In this document: positions 43,641 to 56,889 of the stretch, piece after piece
How positions within the stretch are numbered: position 1 is the first letter of the stretch
How the letters are laid out: each line of letters opens with the position of its first letter
NCBI RefSeq assembly: GCF_033807715.1
Contig: NC_084587.1
Location: 11,453,916 to 11,517,915 of the forward strand
Direction: 5' to 3'
DNA: 64,000 bases
Origin: Cololabis saira
Taxonomy: Eukaryota > Chordata > Actinopteri > Beloniformes > Belonidae
Notes under the pieces: model-generated
Told to the model about the DNA's origin: nothing
The model's database searches: none
What the model saw: only the letters and a program-made list of their open reading frames with translations
Translations under genes and position numbers: made by a program

Positions 43641-44831
43641 GTATCCAGAGTTAATTATATGGGCACTACCAGGTAACAGCTAAAGTAATCAGCATCAATC
43701 ACTGTCAAATTTCAGTACCGTGGACACATCTGTGTGGGAAAGTAAATTAACATTAGAGACAAACTGAAACTGCCCAACAGTTTGTTGGAGTCCAAACCAA
43801 TCAGAGCAATGCAGTGTTTCCTGTCCAATACAGCTCCTTATCTGTGAAGAATTGCAACAGAAATACTTTGCTTGCTAGTCTAGTCTAGTCTAGTCCTTTA
43901 ACTGGCAGAATCACACTGATTTTAAAATTCTCCCTCACTCTAATATCCTTCCAAACTGAATCGCAGCTATGGTGGACTTGTCTTGTCCTCCTTTTCTGTT
44001 TTCTCTCAGACTTCATTGCTTGAAAATAAGATCTTTATTCATCATGCACCCATTCACATAAACAATCTAACTTCCAAAAATATCAATGGAAAATGAATTG
44101 GCCACTCTTACTTGGTTGTAACAAATGACAACAGATTAACTGTCGTGAATCAAAACAATGACGCAATACGATCATAAGTGTCCTGCGAATTAACCTTCTT
44201 TTCTGTTTCCCTCAAACAACTTATCAGTCAGTCTTCCACTCCCAGCTCTGTTAATCAAGCCAATCCCACCACTCAATTTACCCTGCTTTGTGGACTAAAG
44301 TGTGATTTATATATGTCTACTACTGTCATGTAGCAGACGCTTTTATCCAAAGCGACTTACATCTGAGAGAACAACACAAGCAACAATACAACCATGTCTA
44401 TGGTGGAGATTCTTTTTACCATCTCTCAAAAGATTATTGATCCTCCCTCCATTTCTTGTGGTCATTAGACTTTTGTCCACTGTCAGTCTTTTACCTTGTT
44501 TCAGCCACATGAATCAAGCTGCGACTGGTTAGGAAATCTCCTGGATAGGAGAGGTAAGTGTTTGATAGGTGACAATTAAGTCCTTCTCCTCTATTAAATG
44601 TTGACTTTTCATGTTTGGCATAGATGGTGAAGCAAATTTGCACTTTTAGTGTGTGTTCAGTTAATCTTACCACATGTTGAGGTGCTATTTTCATTAACAG
44701 GGGTTCTGTGTAGTTTTTTCTAGGCCAGATCATTGACACACCATTACCAGGATATGCATTCAAGAACCTTTTATGGGGTGAAAAACATTCCTGTAGTACG
44801 AGACATAACAGATTGGCTTATAGGAACTATC
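43641..44831. other. Mostly unassigned; short common fish repeat at about 44335
   Basis: A CTAGT pentamer is repeated at about 43880-43902. GCAGACGCTTTTATCCAAAG followed by CGACTTACA (from about 44335) is a motif I know as frequent in fish repeats, possibly SINE-derived, but the element limits are unclear. No gene is recognised. Confidence 0.4.
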
Positions 44832-44839
44832 TGGGGCGC

Positions 44840-45705
44840 CAGTGGCGGCCTTTGGTATCAGGGGGCCCGTTTCAATATTTAATATGGGGCCCTATTTATT
44901 ACTACATTTGCCAGCTATGTGTCCTGCGTCCGTGACACATTAGAAGCTGAAAGAAGCTGAAAGAATGCAGTAAACGCATCCATGCGTGACGCATGGATGC
45001 GTTTACTGCGTTGGTGTCATTAGAGTGGGCGGCAGCCGCTGCTGAAGTCGGTGCAGATGCTGGACCAAAGAAAGAGTCACTTATCGGAAGACTACTGTTA
45101 CCTTTCTTAATTTCCAGTCCTATCTCCGAACCGTAGTTGGGAGAGCTGGTATTTAAATACGGTTTCTGGCTCGTTGCTGGTAACCGGCGGTTGTCTAGGA
45201 GTCCGGGGAAAGTGAAGGAAAAAAGGACGGAGGAAAAATACTGTCCGTGCAACGTCGCACATTTATTACAAACATGTAATAAGAGCAAACAAAACACGTG
45301 AGGGCCGACGACTGAAACTAACGGAGGACACACTGAAAAGTAACTGAACACGTGTACCGGTCCTCCACACGCGCACACCTGCATCTCCCTCTCTCTCCTC
45401 CGCTGCACCCACTACGTCTCACACACACACACCCGAACACACACACCGCCTTAAAGGGGACCGGGCTGGCCGGTAACACTACTCACAGCTTTCTTTTTTA
45501 TATCTGCTAATTTTCGCTTTTCAGCACCACTCTGGTATGTTCGTTTCATTTTTCTTGGATGTTAGCTGGTTAGTTTAATGGCGGGTAGTGATTTATTATT
45601 GTGTCTTCCTTGCGCATTTATTTTTTTGTCAGTCAGTTGGGGGCCCCCTGGTGGCCGGGGCCCGTTTCAACTGAAACGGTTGAAACATAGGTAAGGCCGC
45701 CTATG
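44840..45705. mobile_element. hAT element (866 bp)
   Basis: An exact 8-bp duplication TGGGGCGC lies at 44832-44839 and 45706-45713. The ends CAGTGGCGGCCTTTGG and the complement of CATAGGCGGCCTTACC are imperfect inverted repeats. The subterminal GGGGGCCCGTTTCAA motif is repeated near the right end. The open frame 44902-45408 minus lacks any transposase motif. Confidence 0.85.
44967..45009. repeat. Perfect 21-bp inverted repeat with 1-nt centre
   Basis: Arms 44967-44987 and 44989-45009 are exact reverse complements starting GCAGTAAACGCATCCATGCG. It lies inside the hAT element at 44840-45705. Confidence 0.95.
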
Positions 45706-46215
45706 TGGGGCGCACACTAGCTAAAGGGGCTGAGAAGGCTGTTGGCCCTTTTAGAAGTTCCAGGAACCCTTGCTCATGGAAAAACTGCCATAAAGGCATC
45801 ACAATGTTATTCAGCTAAACACTAATTTGTATGTCTGCTGTTGAATGGTGAGCATATAATAGGTCTAAAAAAATATGGACTGAATTGAAGTCAGGGTAAA
45901 AAAAACGACCCATAACTATAAGGTGATGTGGAAATCTGAGGAGATCAGTGGAGTTTAATAACTATCTTTTGTATAGTTGACATACAATCTATTGAAAAAA
46001 TAAAAGTAGTGATTTTAGCCACTTCAGGAATCATACACATTTATTATAAAGCTGCTCCGAATCACTTAAGTACTGTCACCAGTTGTCCTTGTTAGTTTGT
46101 ATTCACACAAAGGTATATTTAGTGGGATTCATATGCAAAGCAACACTGCCACTGTAAAATACTGAGCCCATAATGCATGACACAAGATTAAAGCACCCTG
46201 CTCCCAGCTGCCAGA

Positions 46216-46315
<100 letters not shown>

Positions 46316-46379
46316 GTGCACACTCAAATGCACACACAAGAGAATGTGAAAACATGCACACACTCGCACCAGGGCTTTG

Positions 46380-46520
46380 GATAAAAACTAATAAAAAGCC
46401 TGGCAGAAGAGGAATGTTTTGAGCCCCGTCGTTAAAGCGATAAGATTAGGGGCACATTGCAGGTCATCTGGCATGCTGTTGCACAGTTTCGGGGCAGACT
46501 GACTAAAAGCGGCATCACCA
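46380..46520 (-). pseudogene. LINE reverse transcriptase C-terminal fragment
   Basis: On the minus strand GDAAFSQSAPKLCNSMPDDL is followed by TTGLKTFLFCQAF. This matches the ending of L2/CR1-type ORF2 proteins (RAFSxxAPxLWNSLPxxL ... LKTFLF). Sequence up to about 46760 may belong to the same old copy. The CA microsatellite lies just beyond its 3' side. Confidence 0.6.
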
Positions 46521-46769
46521 GATTTTGATTCCATTCTTGGAGCAATGAAAATGCTCCGAGAAGATGATCAGAGCAGTCTGCTGCTGATAAAAATTAAAAG
46601 AAAAAGTGATTTACTGAGGAATGCATTATGGAGCCAGGTCATTCAGTGCTCTTTAAACCTGAAGTGCTCTCTTAAACAGGATTAAATGGAGCTTGTTTAG
46701 AAGCAAACACACCTGAGTGATGGGCTCAGTATACTGGGGGAGACCAGGAAGGAGGACATCTTAGCATGA

Positions 46770-47200
46770 TATGACGCAAGTGCAACACAAGCAAAAGCAG
46801 CACGAAGTTTTTTGGACCGATCATACTTACTGCCGTCAAAGTTGGACAGCATTTTTCATATAGTAACGCTGCTGTTCTGGCATTATATACCAGGAGGCAC
46901 TCATGTTTGAGACATCAACAGTTTTTACACTCACAGAACTAAGGGTCTGGCTTCTGTAACCAAAATCGGCCAGAAAAATACAGCGAGCTGATACAGCGAG
47001 ACGAATTAACCCTGACAGGATCTTGAGACTTTGGTAAACCAAGGGCCACCATCTGGTTGTCGGAATTGATGCCATTGCGGAAGTATGGAAATCTGAAGTT
47101 CAATAAATGAGCACTAGAGGCTGGCTCTAAAAGCGGGTACATCTCCATCTACCACTATGTTACAATGTCTAAATTTAAAGCAGAAACAAACATAGTTTTG
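46770..47200. other. No gene recognised
   Basis: About 430 bp of unassigned sequence between an old LINE fragment and a long-TIR element. Confidence 0.4.
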
Positions 47201-47628
47201 TATGGTGGCCGACAAGGGCCAAACGCACTGCAACGGCCTAATGCGTCTAATAGTCAGATAAAAATCACATTACCGTTCCCGCTGTATGTTTAAACCATGG
47301 ATGTAAACACTGTGGTTCAGTCAGCTGTTCGGTCTCGGCCGAGAGCGCCCCCTGCAGGTTTGGTAACTTGTTATGAAGCGTTTTTCTTTTGAAGAGGGTT
47401 TCTTGTTTTATATCGTTTTGTGCTTTGCATCGTTTCTCTATTTGCAGCGCGTTTGATGCTGCATTTGTCTTTGTTTTTTGCAGCACGTTTTTTCATTTGC
47501 ACCACGTTCCTCTTTTTGTACCTCGTTTTGAGTTTGTGAATTTGAATCGTTTCTGTAATTGAAGCCGTTTTCCTTAACTGAGACGCATTAGGCCGTTGCA
47601 GTGCGTTTGGCCCTTGTCGGCCACCGTA
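47201..47628. mobile_element. Long-TIR MITE with internal roughly 18-20-nt repeats
   Basis: The 48-bp ends (47201-47248 and 47581-47628) are inverted copies with one mismatch, beginning TAYGGTGGCCGACAAGGG. The interior from about 47370 to 47580 is a degenerate array which on the minus strand has the form AAACGNTGCAAA every 18-20 bases. No TSD is clear (ATTTTG/GTTTTG-like flanks). Confidence 0.8.
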
Positions 47629-49349
47629 ATTTTGACCTCCATAGCTAGATTTCACATCCATCATAGCTGTAAAAGGGTGATTTATAATTAAAATTTTTTT
47701 TTTTTTTACTAACTTCCTCAAGTAAAATCATATAAGACAAAATTGAGGTTTGGCATTTGGAGTGAAAGCCGCATTGTGGTTCTCAGTATTAAGAGCTGGC
47801 TGCCTTCACTTCAACTACTTTGCTTTTAGGAGTAATTGATGAATTTGACATTTAACACAAACTTAATCAAATGAACTTAGTTGAGCATAATCAAGCCATT
47901 CAGTCTCACTGTTGCCGGCCTTTAGCTGGGAACAAATCTTTGCAAAGCAGTCACAAGGAGTTAACTTCATCCAAGTCGAAGGCTGCTAGTGAGGACCAAA
48001 TGAATATTGCCCAGAGGCTGTAGCTCCACAGCTGCTATGTCTTGCAGCAACCGGAGCAGTCAAGACCTCCAGTTAAACAACCTTCACCTTCAACCTTCAA
48101 CAGCCTGAAGGAAAAGAAGTATAGCTTTGCACTCATATTCAAGTCTTTACGGCGCCCTCAGGACACCTGAGGTATGACCAGACAGGTGGTAGCTTTGAAT
48201 AAAAAAAGGGACCAAACCAAACCAATATCTGACATTATGGAGAGTTTTTTTTTAGTTTTGGAGAGGGATTTCTGAGACATTCAGGTCTTAGTCTCAGGGA
48301 AAACACGCCAAGCATGCTTTTGGTTACGTGTTTACAATTTTCTCTGGTCTCTGTATTGCTCCCAGCCGAGCTCTGCCCTGATGCACTCACAAAGACACAT
48401 GCAGTGGCTCACAGGTCAAACTCCCACCAACGGTGGGAAAACCCTTGGAAAACATGTCACGTCAACCACCTGAAACAGAGACAAAATACTACGTTTTTTA
48501 AAAACTTTTTAAAGCAACATTCTTTTTTAAGAAGTACTTTGGCCTCTACAAAGCTGACGGAAGTGTCTTTGTCATGATTTACACTGTATGTCAGCTTAAA
48601 TACATTAGTAACTGCATTAGACATTTCCACCCAGAGGAGGAGGGATAACAGGAAGTTTCTTTTGTTTCAACTAGTGCGTCAAACAGCCCTCTCGTTCAAG
48701 AAATTGCAAAGCTTCCCCACTCCTCAGAAAAGATTAAGCAAATATTAGGGTCAATAGCAATGTTTATTGCAAATAATTAATGTACTTATTCTGTCTTGAA
48801 GATCCAAATCTTTCAAATACTTCTGCAGGCAATGGAGCTGAGACATTTCACTGACACAACCATTCCAACGCTTTGCTACGAAACTTAAAAGAATTAGATA
48901 GTTAAGCTGCTACTATAAATAATAAATTACATATTTTTTACATTAGGAGATTTGCACCTAATGGCAACATTTAGTTTACAGGTTTTTGTCAATCTGTGAA
49001 TAGGGCCTATTGATATGTTTGCAATTATAGATATGTTAACAAGTCAAATATTCCATTCAATGTTTTTTTTTGGCAAATAGTTGGTGATCACACAGTTAAA
49101 GTGAAGTAAAGATGGAAAATATATCAAGATATATCAAAAAACAACATTATTATCGAATTGTAGCCACTCCTTGTAACTGAATTGAACCGCGAGGTGACTC
49201 AAGATTACAGTAACCTGTTATCTCGTCTTATGAAAACTCTCCAGCAACCCTTTAGAGTATGAGGTAATAAAACTGATGGAATAAAGGTATATAATAATTG
49301 AAAGGTATATTTTGTTTTTGGTTTGTACCAAAGCACTAGTGAACATTTA
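47629..49349. other. No gene or repeat recognised
   Basis: About 1.7 kb of AT-rich DNA with no recognisable coding frame or transposon ends. Confidence 0.5.
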
Positions 49350-49357
49350 GTTATAAG

Positions 49358-50094
49358 CAGTACTCGAGTTGTAAAAAAAAAATCAGGGGGGATGGTGGAT
49401 TTTGTCATATGGGGACAGATAATTTGTGCTGATTACAAATAATATAATATATTACAAATAATAGCACTGACCAAAACACCTGCACAAATACTGCAGGAAT
49501 GACATAGCAGCAGTTAAATGCAGCCTTCTGTAAGCTTTAAATATCCACTGGGCTTACATCAAATACATCAAAACACAACAATAAAAACAGTTTTCTGAAC
49601 TTATCAATATGACTCTGACCTTCACAGGATAAGTAAAATGGATCACTGCAAAAACTCAAAATCTTAACAAGAATATTTCTCTTATTTCTAGTTAAAATGT
49701 CTCATTTTAGTAAAAAAATATCATTACACTTAAAACAAGACTCATCACTGGAAAAACAACAATTTCCACCTGTTTCAGGTAGATTTTCACTTGAAATAAG
49801 TAGAAAAATCTGCATGTGGAACAAGATTTTATTGCTTGTAATGAGAAGATAAATCTTGTCCCATTGGCAGATTTTTCCTACTTATTTCAAGTGAAAATTG
49901 ACTTGAAACAGGTGAAAATTGTCAAATAAGTTATTTTTCTGGTGATGACTCTAAATGTTGAAATAGCAATAATACCACATTCATTGATGAAATGACATAA
50001 GGGATGGAAAGGGGGGATGATTTTGACCGTTTTTATTTCAGGGGGGATGGCATCCCCCTTCATCCCCCCTCATCCCCCCTCAACTCCAGTACTG
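49358..50094 (+). mobile_element. hAT-type element (737 bp), complete copy
   Basis: An exact 8-bp duplication GTTATAAG flanks it (49350-49357 and 50095-50102). The ends CAGTACTCGAGTTG and CAACTCCAGTACTG are 14-bp inverted repeats with one mismatch. A sister copy is truncated at the window start. The interior contains a foldback sequence at 49748-49942 and a right-end tract with repeated CATCCCCCCT. Confidence 0.9.
49748..49942. repeat. Foldback repeat, part of a widespread fish MITE
   Basis: Arms 49748-49829 and about 49851-49942 are imperfect inverted repeats (CACTTGAAATAAGTAG against CTACTTATTTCAAGTG). The stretch starting CACTGCAAAAACTC at 49644 and passing through TTACACTTAAAACAAGACTC is one I recognise from a common palindromic MITE. 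The outer right arm is missing. Confidence 0.7.
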
Positions 50095-50102
50095 GTTATA
50101 AG

Positions 50103-51206
50103 GGTTGGAGAAAGTTCTTGTAACCTGCTGGGGTACAGCCGGAGCGACAAAGCACATGAACCCCTTTGAAAACCTTCCTGGACCTTGATTTCTTAGTGTG
50201 TAAGCTGGAGCATGTCATCCTGTAATACACTAACTGTACAAGACTGTAGCGTCCCCGGGGAAAGGTAAACCTCACTTGCTGGAATATGTGATCTACCTGC
50301 ATCATGATTCATTGTGACAGGTGTTCTGTGGTCAATTCACTGCACCTACACTTCAAAAGTTCTCCTCTCGCTATGCTGGCTGAGCAGCCTTTGATTGAAG
50401 TTGAAGTGTGAAGGACCACTCCTTTTCTTTTGGAGCCTTGGGGCAGTTTTCCACTCCGAGAGACAGGTAGAGCAGTGGAGAAGGCTGATTTATAAGATGC
50501 TGTAGCTGGAATTAAGTTCCTGCCTAAGGAAGCAGTGTGAAGTAAATGATGCACCTGAAGTCTGTTCAGTCACAGACACGATCTACTGTACCCGCCGGTA
50601 CGTGGCCTTTTTATGTCTCTGGGAGCAAAAAATAATAAGCACAATGTCTGTGATCTATCTCAAAGGTTATTCAGAGTTTGTTTTTGTTTGTTCCCATGGA
50701 TGCACACAATGTCTACATGCCTTTTGCATTTGTTATGCAAATTCACCATAGTCACACGATAATACCAGGGTTATAAAACAACATTCGCTGCCTTATTTGG
50801 AGGCAAAATGGTAGATGGATTTCAAATTAACTTTACCGGGAAAATGTATTTATTTTTAATATCATCAATTCAGTCAGTGATAAATCATGTTAATACACAT
50901 TATTCCCTAATTTCCTTTGGCTTATTTATGCTTTTAAGCCATCTCTGTGTGTATATAACATACCTGATTATGTTTATGAAGTAAAATAACATGCTGAACC
51001 TGACTTGGTGTTAAATACCAGCCTGATTGTAGTAACTACATAATTTACATATGGCTTGAAATTAAAAAAAAAAAGCAATGTACTAAGTGTTCATATTCCG
51101 GAAACATAAAAATGGCAGCCCATTTCCCCGGAGACTGGGCTGACATTCATTTAAAGCCTTAATGTAGATAATTACTGCGGCGGTTTTAAGTTGGTACACA
51201 AACACA

Positions 51207-51282
<76 letters not shown>

Positions 51283-53179
51283 CTTACCCTGTAATGAGCA
51301 CTGAAAAATGATAGCTAATATTAAATGGAAAGTTTTGATCATCAAGTGTTTTATAGCACATTATTTTTGTTTTCCAGCCAAAACATGTTTCCGTTTACTC
51401 TCATACTTTTCAGAAGTTTCATATACACTTGCAGCAAGTGGCTATTTTCAGCTAATTGGAAACTGAGTTCCAAAAGCACAATACTGAATAAACTACCGGT
51501 AGATGTGAAAAAAGAGGATGTTTTAATTCTGCAAATTTAGAAGAAACCATTAGTTTTATACATGTTTCACCTGCTCCAGAGTGATCAAAACTCAGAATTG
51601 AAGATGTGAGTATTCAAAACGTTTTAGATGCCGTCTACTGAATTGTTTTGTTTTAATTGATTTCTAAAATGGTGTTCTTTTTGTAAATGTACAAAAGGGT
51701 TTGTTTTCATCTTAAGATAAACCAAATCGTTCCCATTTCCAGGAACTCAAATGTCCTGATGTTTCTGACTGATGTACAAGCACTTATGAACAACCAGAAA
51801 AAGCATCATAAAGGCTCATCTTATTTTCAACTGCAGGGGTATCAGTTACCAGGTCCAACTTACCATTTGCCAGATCAATAGCTGCCTTGGGCAGATTTAA
51901 GATTTCTGAGATGTCAAAATTAACTTTAACTTCATTCACTCATTCCCTTCAGTGACAACAAAATCCTCATCAGTGAAAAGCAGGTGACAATATTATAATT
52001 AAATGCAGAACAACTTCATTCAAAGTTTTGCTTTGAGCTCTTTTTTTCGTTGCTTACAGTTGATTTCTATCCATTTTCAACGTATTTATATTTGTTCACG
52101 TCACTGACATCTGGTTTGATTATTATGGCAGTAATTTAATCCTAGAGTATTCTTGCCTTTATTTTGATCCTTTTTTTCTGATAAATATATTCCAAGTTTG
52201 TATCTGCATGAAATCTCCATTAACCCCCCTCTGTGCCCATAATACACTAGATTTTCCTGAAAGATATTTCTTTCGCCGTCATTTCTGTACTTTCTCTCGA
52301 TGTTGTGCCCTAATGAGGGCTTTTTTTCCTTGTTCATTTAGATTTTACAGTGTTATTGTTTGTCGTCATTACATAATTATTCAAAACAATGCCACGATGG
52401 AGACCTTTGAGGATACCATAAGGGACTATATTTCATCCTGAGTTTATATGAGTTGACTGGCTGCTGCTAACCAGGCTGATGCTTTATTCATGATTAATGT
52501 CAAATTCTACTCTAGAAACCATTAGGATAGTTTCTATTACCTCTTCATCTTCCTATTTTGGTCGTTTCTGTGCCTCACGTTTTAGCAGAGGGAATAAGTC
52601 GAGCGCTGAACATTGCCAACAACAGGTAAAGTTCTGAAACAGAACGTTGTTTTATTGGCAAGCTAAAGCACTTCCTAAAATAAATGAGCATCAGGGTATT
52701 TATCTAATGTTTTTTTTTTTTTAAACAGTAATGACTGCAGCACTGAAAAACAGGCTTCCACTACAAATGAATACACATTTACTGCTCTCACAAGGTTTTC
52801 TACCAGCACTTTTATGTTGGTCTAGTTCATTGTTATGAAGAAAGATGTTGATCAATACAAGTGTGTGTGTCTGTTTTTGTGGGTGGCTGAAGTGTGTTTT
52901 TAATTGCTTTCAACAAAGCTGGAAAACTCTGGCATAGAACATGCAAATGGTTTATTCTTTGGCCTCCCTAGATATAAATGTAGCAAAAAGAAGGAAATTT
53001 GTGTTTAGTAGATTATTGCTTTGTTCTATCATTGCTTCTCGGCAAAACATCTTTTACTGTACCATTGGAAAGCCTGTTTATTTCCCTTTTAAATTGTGCC
53101 ACATTTGTAAGGAACATGCATTTGTGGAATGAGCAGCAGAGCTGAGTATGTGGGTTGTACCCATGAATAATATGCCAGA
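50103..53179. other. No gene recognised apart from a GCAC microsatellite
   Basis: About 3 kb, AT-rich and apparently single copy outside the repeat at 51206-51283. Open frames up to 81 codons show no domain. Confidence 0.5.
51206..51283. repeat. (GCAC)n microsatellite, about 78 bp
   Basis: A regular tetranucleotide GCAC run. The minus-strand frame reads poly-RACV and is not a gene. Confidence 0.98.
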
Positions 53180-53356
53180 TATATGATAGAGTCAACGCCC
53201 CCCAATTTTAGTTTTCTAAGTGAAAGTCATAAAAGAGGGGGAGGGATCGCCACCCTGTTTCATGATTCCCTGACTTGTAAAAAGCTCTGCTTAGGAAAAT
53301 TCCAATCCTTGGAATATCTGGCTGTTCAGCTAAAGAGTCCATCTCAAGCAATGTTT

Positions 53357-53562
53357 ATGAATTCAATTCAATTTTATTTTATTTATATAGCCTCTATTAC
53401 AACACAAGATGTCTATAGGTGCTTTCCAGAGACCCAGAACGTGACCCCCGAGCAATTATTTCATAAACATAGGCTCATAAGGGGGGGCCCTCCTGCTGAA
53501 GGCCAGCCTGGCAGAGCAGGAAAAGGGAAAGCAGAAATAGTGTCTACTGGCCTCTAAAACAC
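53357..53562 (-). mobile_element. 3' end of an L2-clade LINE inserted in the fossil endonuclease
   Basis: From ATTCAATTCAATTTTATTTT the plus strand follows the 3' end of the LINE at 9881 (TTTATTTATATAGC, GTGACCCCCGAGCA, CCCTCCTGC..AGGCCAG) in the same minus orientation. Only about 200 bp is present. The host endonuclease resumes at about 53565. The TSD is not certain. Confidence 0.7.
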
Positions 53563-53644
53563 AATGCAAACTTTTCAATGATTTCAATGACCTGCTTTCT
53601 GTAATATGTGTTGATTACGTGTGTTTAATCATTGTGGGAGACTT

Positions 53645-54575
53645 CAGTGGTGTAAAGTAACGAAGTACAAGTACTTCGTTATTGTACTTAAGTAAGATTT
53701 TTGAGAATTTGTACTTTTATTGATACTTTCATTTTTCTGTACTTTTACTTTTACTTCGTTACGTTTTCAAGGATAAAATCGTACTTTTAATCCGCTATAT
53801 TTAAAATTGGACACGTCGTTACTCGCTACAAATTAATGTCTTACATTAAATGAAAATGTAGGCGTGAGAACAGCACAGCGGGGTCTGATTTATGGTTCCG
53901 CGTTACACTGGCGCAGAGTTACGGCGTAGGTTACGCGGCGACGCACACCTTACGCCGTACGCTACGGCGTAAGGTGTGCGTCGATTTTAACGCGGAACCA
54001 TAAGGCGGACGGGAAGGAAGGGGGGTGCGTGAATTGCCCGTGATTGCCCGGCGGCGGCTCCGTGACGAGACACCTGGGGCGGACGGGGAGACACGACGCG
54101 TGTCCATGGGCAACATTCTTTGATTCCACCCCTTCTAAGGTGGTTTTGGCATTTAAAAGTTCAATCAGTTGAAGAGTCTCCTGTCAGCGGGGCCAATGGG
54201 GTACAGCAGCAGTGATGAGCAAAGGGAGTAATTAAAATGGGGTAATGGAAACAAACGCTAAAGGGGTCAGAATAACATCACCATTATTTAGAGTTGTAAG
54301 CAAATTCTTGGATTCTTCATTTCTTTGCAATCCTTTTGAAAATAATTTTGTACTTTGAATTTTGTACTTTGTACTTTGTACTTTGTACTTTTGTACTTAA
54401 GTACATTTTACACCATGTACTTTTGGTACTTTATTATATTTAATTTGAGGTACTTTTATACTTTTACTTAAGTAATTTTCTTAATGGGTACTTTTTACTT
54501 TTACTTAAGTAATTTTCAAGCAGAAAATGTGTACTTTTACTTAAGTACAATATTTTTGTACTTTTTCCACCTCTG
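53645..54575. mobile_element. hAT element (931 bp) inserted in the fossil LINE
   Basis: The exact 8-bp duplication GGAGACTT is at 53637-53644 and 54576-54583. The ends CAGTGGTGTAAAGTAAC and the complement of CAGAGGTGGAAAAAGTAC are imperfect inverted repeats. TACTTTTACTT-type motifs fill both subterminal regions, with a TACTTTG heptamer run at about 54353-54395. A Harbinger-like foldback is nested at 53882-54003. The duplicated target is the GDF codons of the LINE endonuclease. Confidence 0.9.
53882..54003. mobile_element. PIF/Harbinger-like foldback MITE, nested
   Basis: Outer arms TCTGATTTATGGTTCCGCGT and ACGCGGAACCATAAGG match the family at 3100-3230. Inner arms 53939-53959 and 53963-53983 are a perfect 21-bp inverted repeat around CGC. 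The flanking TSD is not clear. Confidence 0.75.
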
Positions 54576-55356
54576 GGAGACTTTAATATCCTTGCTGACA
54601 AACCCCAAAGCAGAGGCTAAAGAACTATGTGATGTGCTAAAAAGTTTTGATTTGACTAAAAATGTGAAACAGGCATCACACAAATGGGGGCAAACTTTAG
54701 ACTTGATCATCAGCAAGGGTCTTATCATTTCCAAGGTTTTTGTGGCTGATGTTGCCCTGTCTGACCACTTTTCTGTTTTTTTTCCTTAAGCACCATTTGC
54801 ATCCATTCAAATAGCCATAGAAAAGTTATAAAAACACTTTAAGGACATCTAAACTGAAACAAGTCTACTCTTCCACCTCCACTCTGTCCTCTTACTCAGT
54901 AAACTAGATAACTTCCACTCTATAATTTCAGATATCATTGATTCCATTGCTCCCGCTAAGGTGAAAGTTGTCTCTGGTAAGAAGAAATATCTCTGGAGGA
55001 ATGCGCCACTAGTATGAAGTGAAAAAATGGATTTCTTTAAAAGCTGAACGGAGGCGGTGAAAAACTGGACTCCAGGTTCACTATGATATTTATAAAAAGA
55101 GACTTTGCAGATACAATCTACAACTGAAGAATGCAAGAGAATCCTTCTTTTCTGAAACCATCAACAAAAACATCAATATCACTTGTGCCTTGTTTGCTAC
55201 TGTGGACAGGTTAACGAACCCTCCTGTGTCAGCAGCATCTGAACTGCACTCTACAAGGGTCTGCAATGAATTTGCCAATTTCTTTACTAAGAAAATTCAG
55301 AAGATTAGAAAAGCAGTCAGTGCATCAATATCAGGTCTAGGAACAGTGTTGTGTCC

Positions 55357-56580
55357 TAGTGCTGGGGCAATATGAACTCAAATCAATATCACAGTAAATT
55401 GGGCAGTTTTAACGATAAAGGAAGATAACCCTTAGCCTGCAACAAAAAAAAAAAATCTATATTCAGATAGCCTGATTGGTCGCTTACTCCAGACAGCTGC
55501 TCTGAGTGGAGAGCTAAGTGCACAGTAGCATGCTGTGACTTGTTTGTAAGATGGTCTGTTGGAGTTACTGTGCGCTGAATTTAAATTTCTCAGCATAAGA
55601 AATGCCATGTGTGTGAGAGTGTGAGAAGTTGTTTTAATGCGCAAGTTTTTACACTAGACAACACTGTTATGTCAGCCGCTTTTTCGTTTGAACCATCAGC
55701 CATTTTTGTTGTGTTTCCCTTCTCGTTCAGATTGGATCGGTGGAGTCACGTGATCACAGTCTTAAAGGGGAATGAAACTAGCACACAGTCAAAACAGACA
55801 AAAAGACGTTTATTTTTTTAATTTTTTTATCAAAACACAGAATTGACGACCGTCATGGCAGTGAATGTGGGTAAAAGTAGATTTTTGGTTTATCACCTAG
55901 CAGTAGCGGAACATATCAGAGCCGGGCCGGGGGGCGGGGCGTATGACCGGGCCATTATCATCCCTACAGCCGAGACACAGAGAAGGAAATAAGCTAGGCG
56001 GCCGGGCTACTATATCAACAATTTACCACAAACTCAAATTTTCTTGCTGACAGTGTGTGTCTGTGATTGTTGTAACTGTAGCTACCTGTAAACCTGCTCC
56101 CTGATCATGATGCAGCTTTGGGCGGACCCGGGCCCGGGGATGAATCGCTGCTAACAACGTCAGGTTCATCTCCCACAGGAGGAGGATTAGGGCAAACAAA
56201 ATATGGCTTTTTCTTGCTCCCTTTTTCTTTTTTTTTGCATTTTAATCGCTCCACTTTTGTGCTTATAACTCCCGCTCATGTTTAGGCTGTACGATTACTG
56301 TGCTCTGTTGACAAGTGATTGATGATGACGTATGACGTTGATAGACGGCTGTTGATGACGAACGATTTTACCCAAAATACATTTGGAGATTCACTTGCAA
56401 TTTTTGCTTAAATGTTAGAGTGTGAAAATCTCAGCACAACATATTATACAATACTTTATACCTAATATGAACCAACTGGGGCCACAAAAAAAAAAAAAAA
56501 AAGATCTTGCAGCCCCGGGCCGGGGGGATCACTGCCCCCTCCAGACCCCCCTGAAGCCCCGCCCATGTCACCTAGGCCTA
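55357..56580. mobile_element. Probable hAT element in the fossil LINE
   Basis: The LINE breaks at 55356 and resumes near 56581. The insert starts TAGTGCTGGGGCAATATG, similar to common fish hAT ends, and ends near GTCACCTAGGCCTA. Flanks TTGTGTCC and CTGTATCC fit an 8-bp TSD with two mismatches. No transposase frame is visible. Confidence 0.5.
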
Positions 56581-56889
56581 CTGTATCCAATCAACATCAA
56601 CACCGATTTGAACAAAATTACATTATTTTACCTAATCAACAACAAAAAGATGTGCGATATTATGGATCACCTAAATTCATTCTCCTGTTGTCTTGATATT
56701 TAACCCACAGCTTTCTTCACAGTTTTACCTGTCATGGCATCTGATCTCATTCAAATAGTAAACTCATCCTTTGTGTCAGGTGCTTTCCCCAAGATCTCGA
56801 AGACAGCAGTCATCAAACTGTTGAGAAAGAACAATTTGGACAAGTTGATAATGTTGCTAAAATCTGCTATAGAAATAAACATGCCTTGC

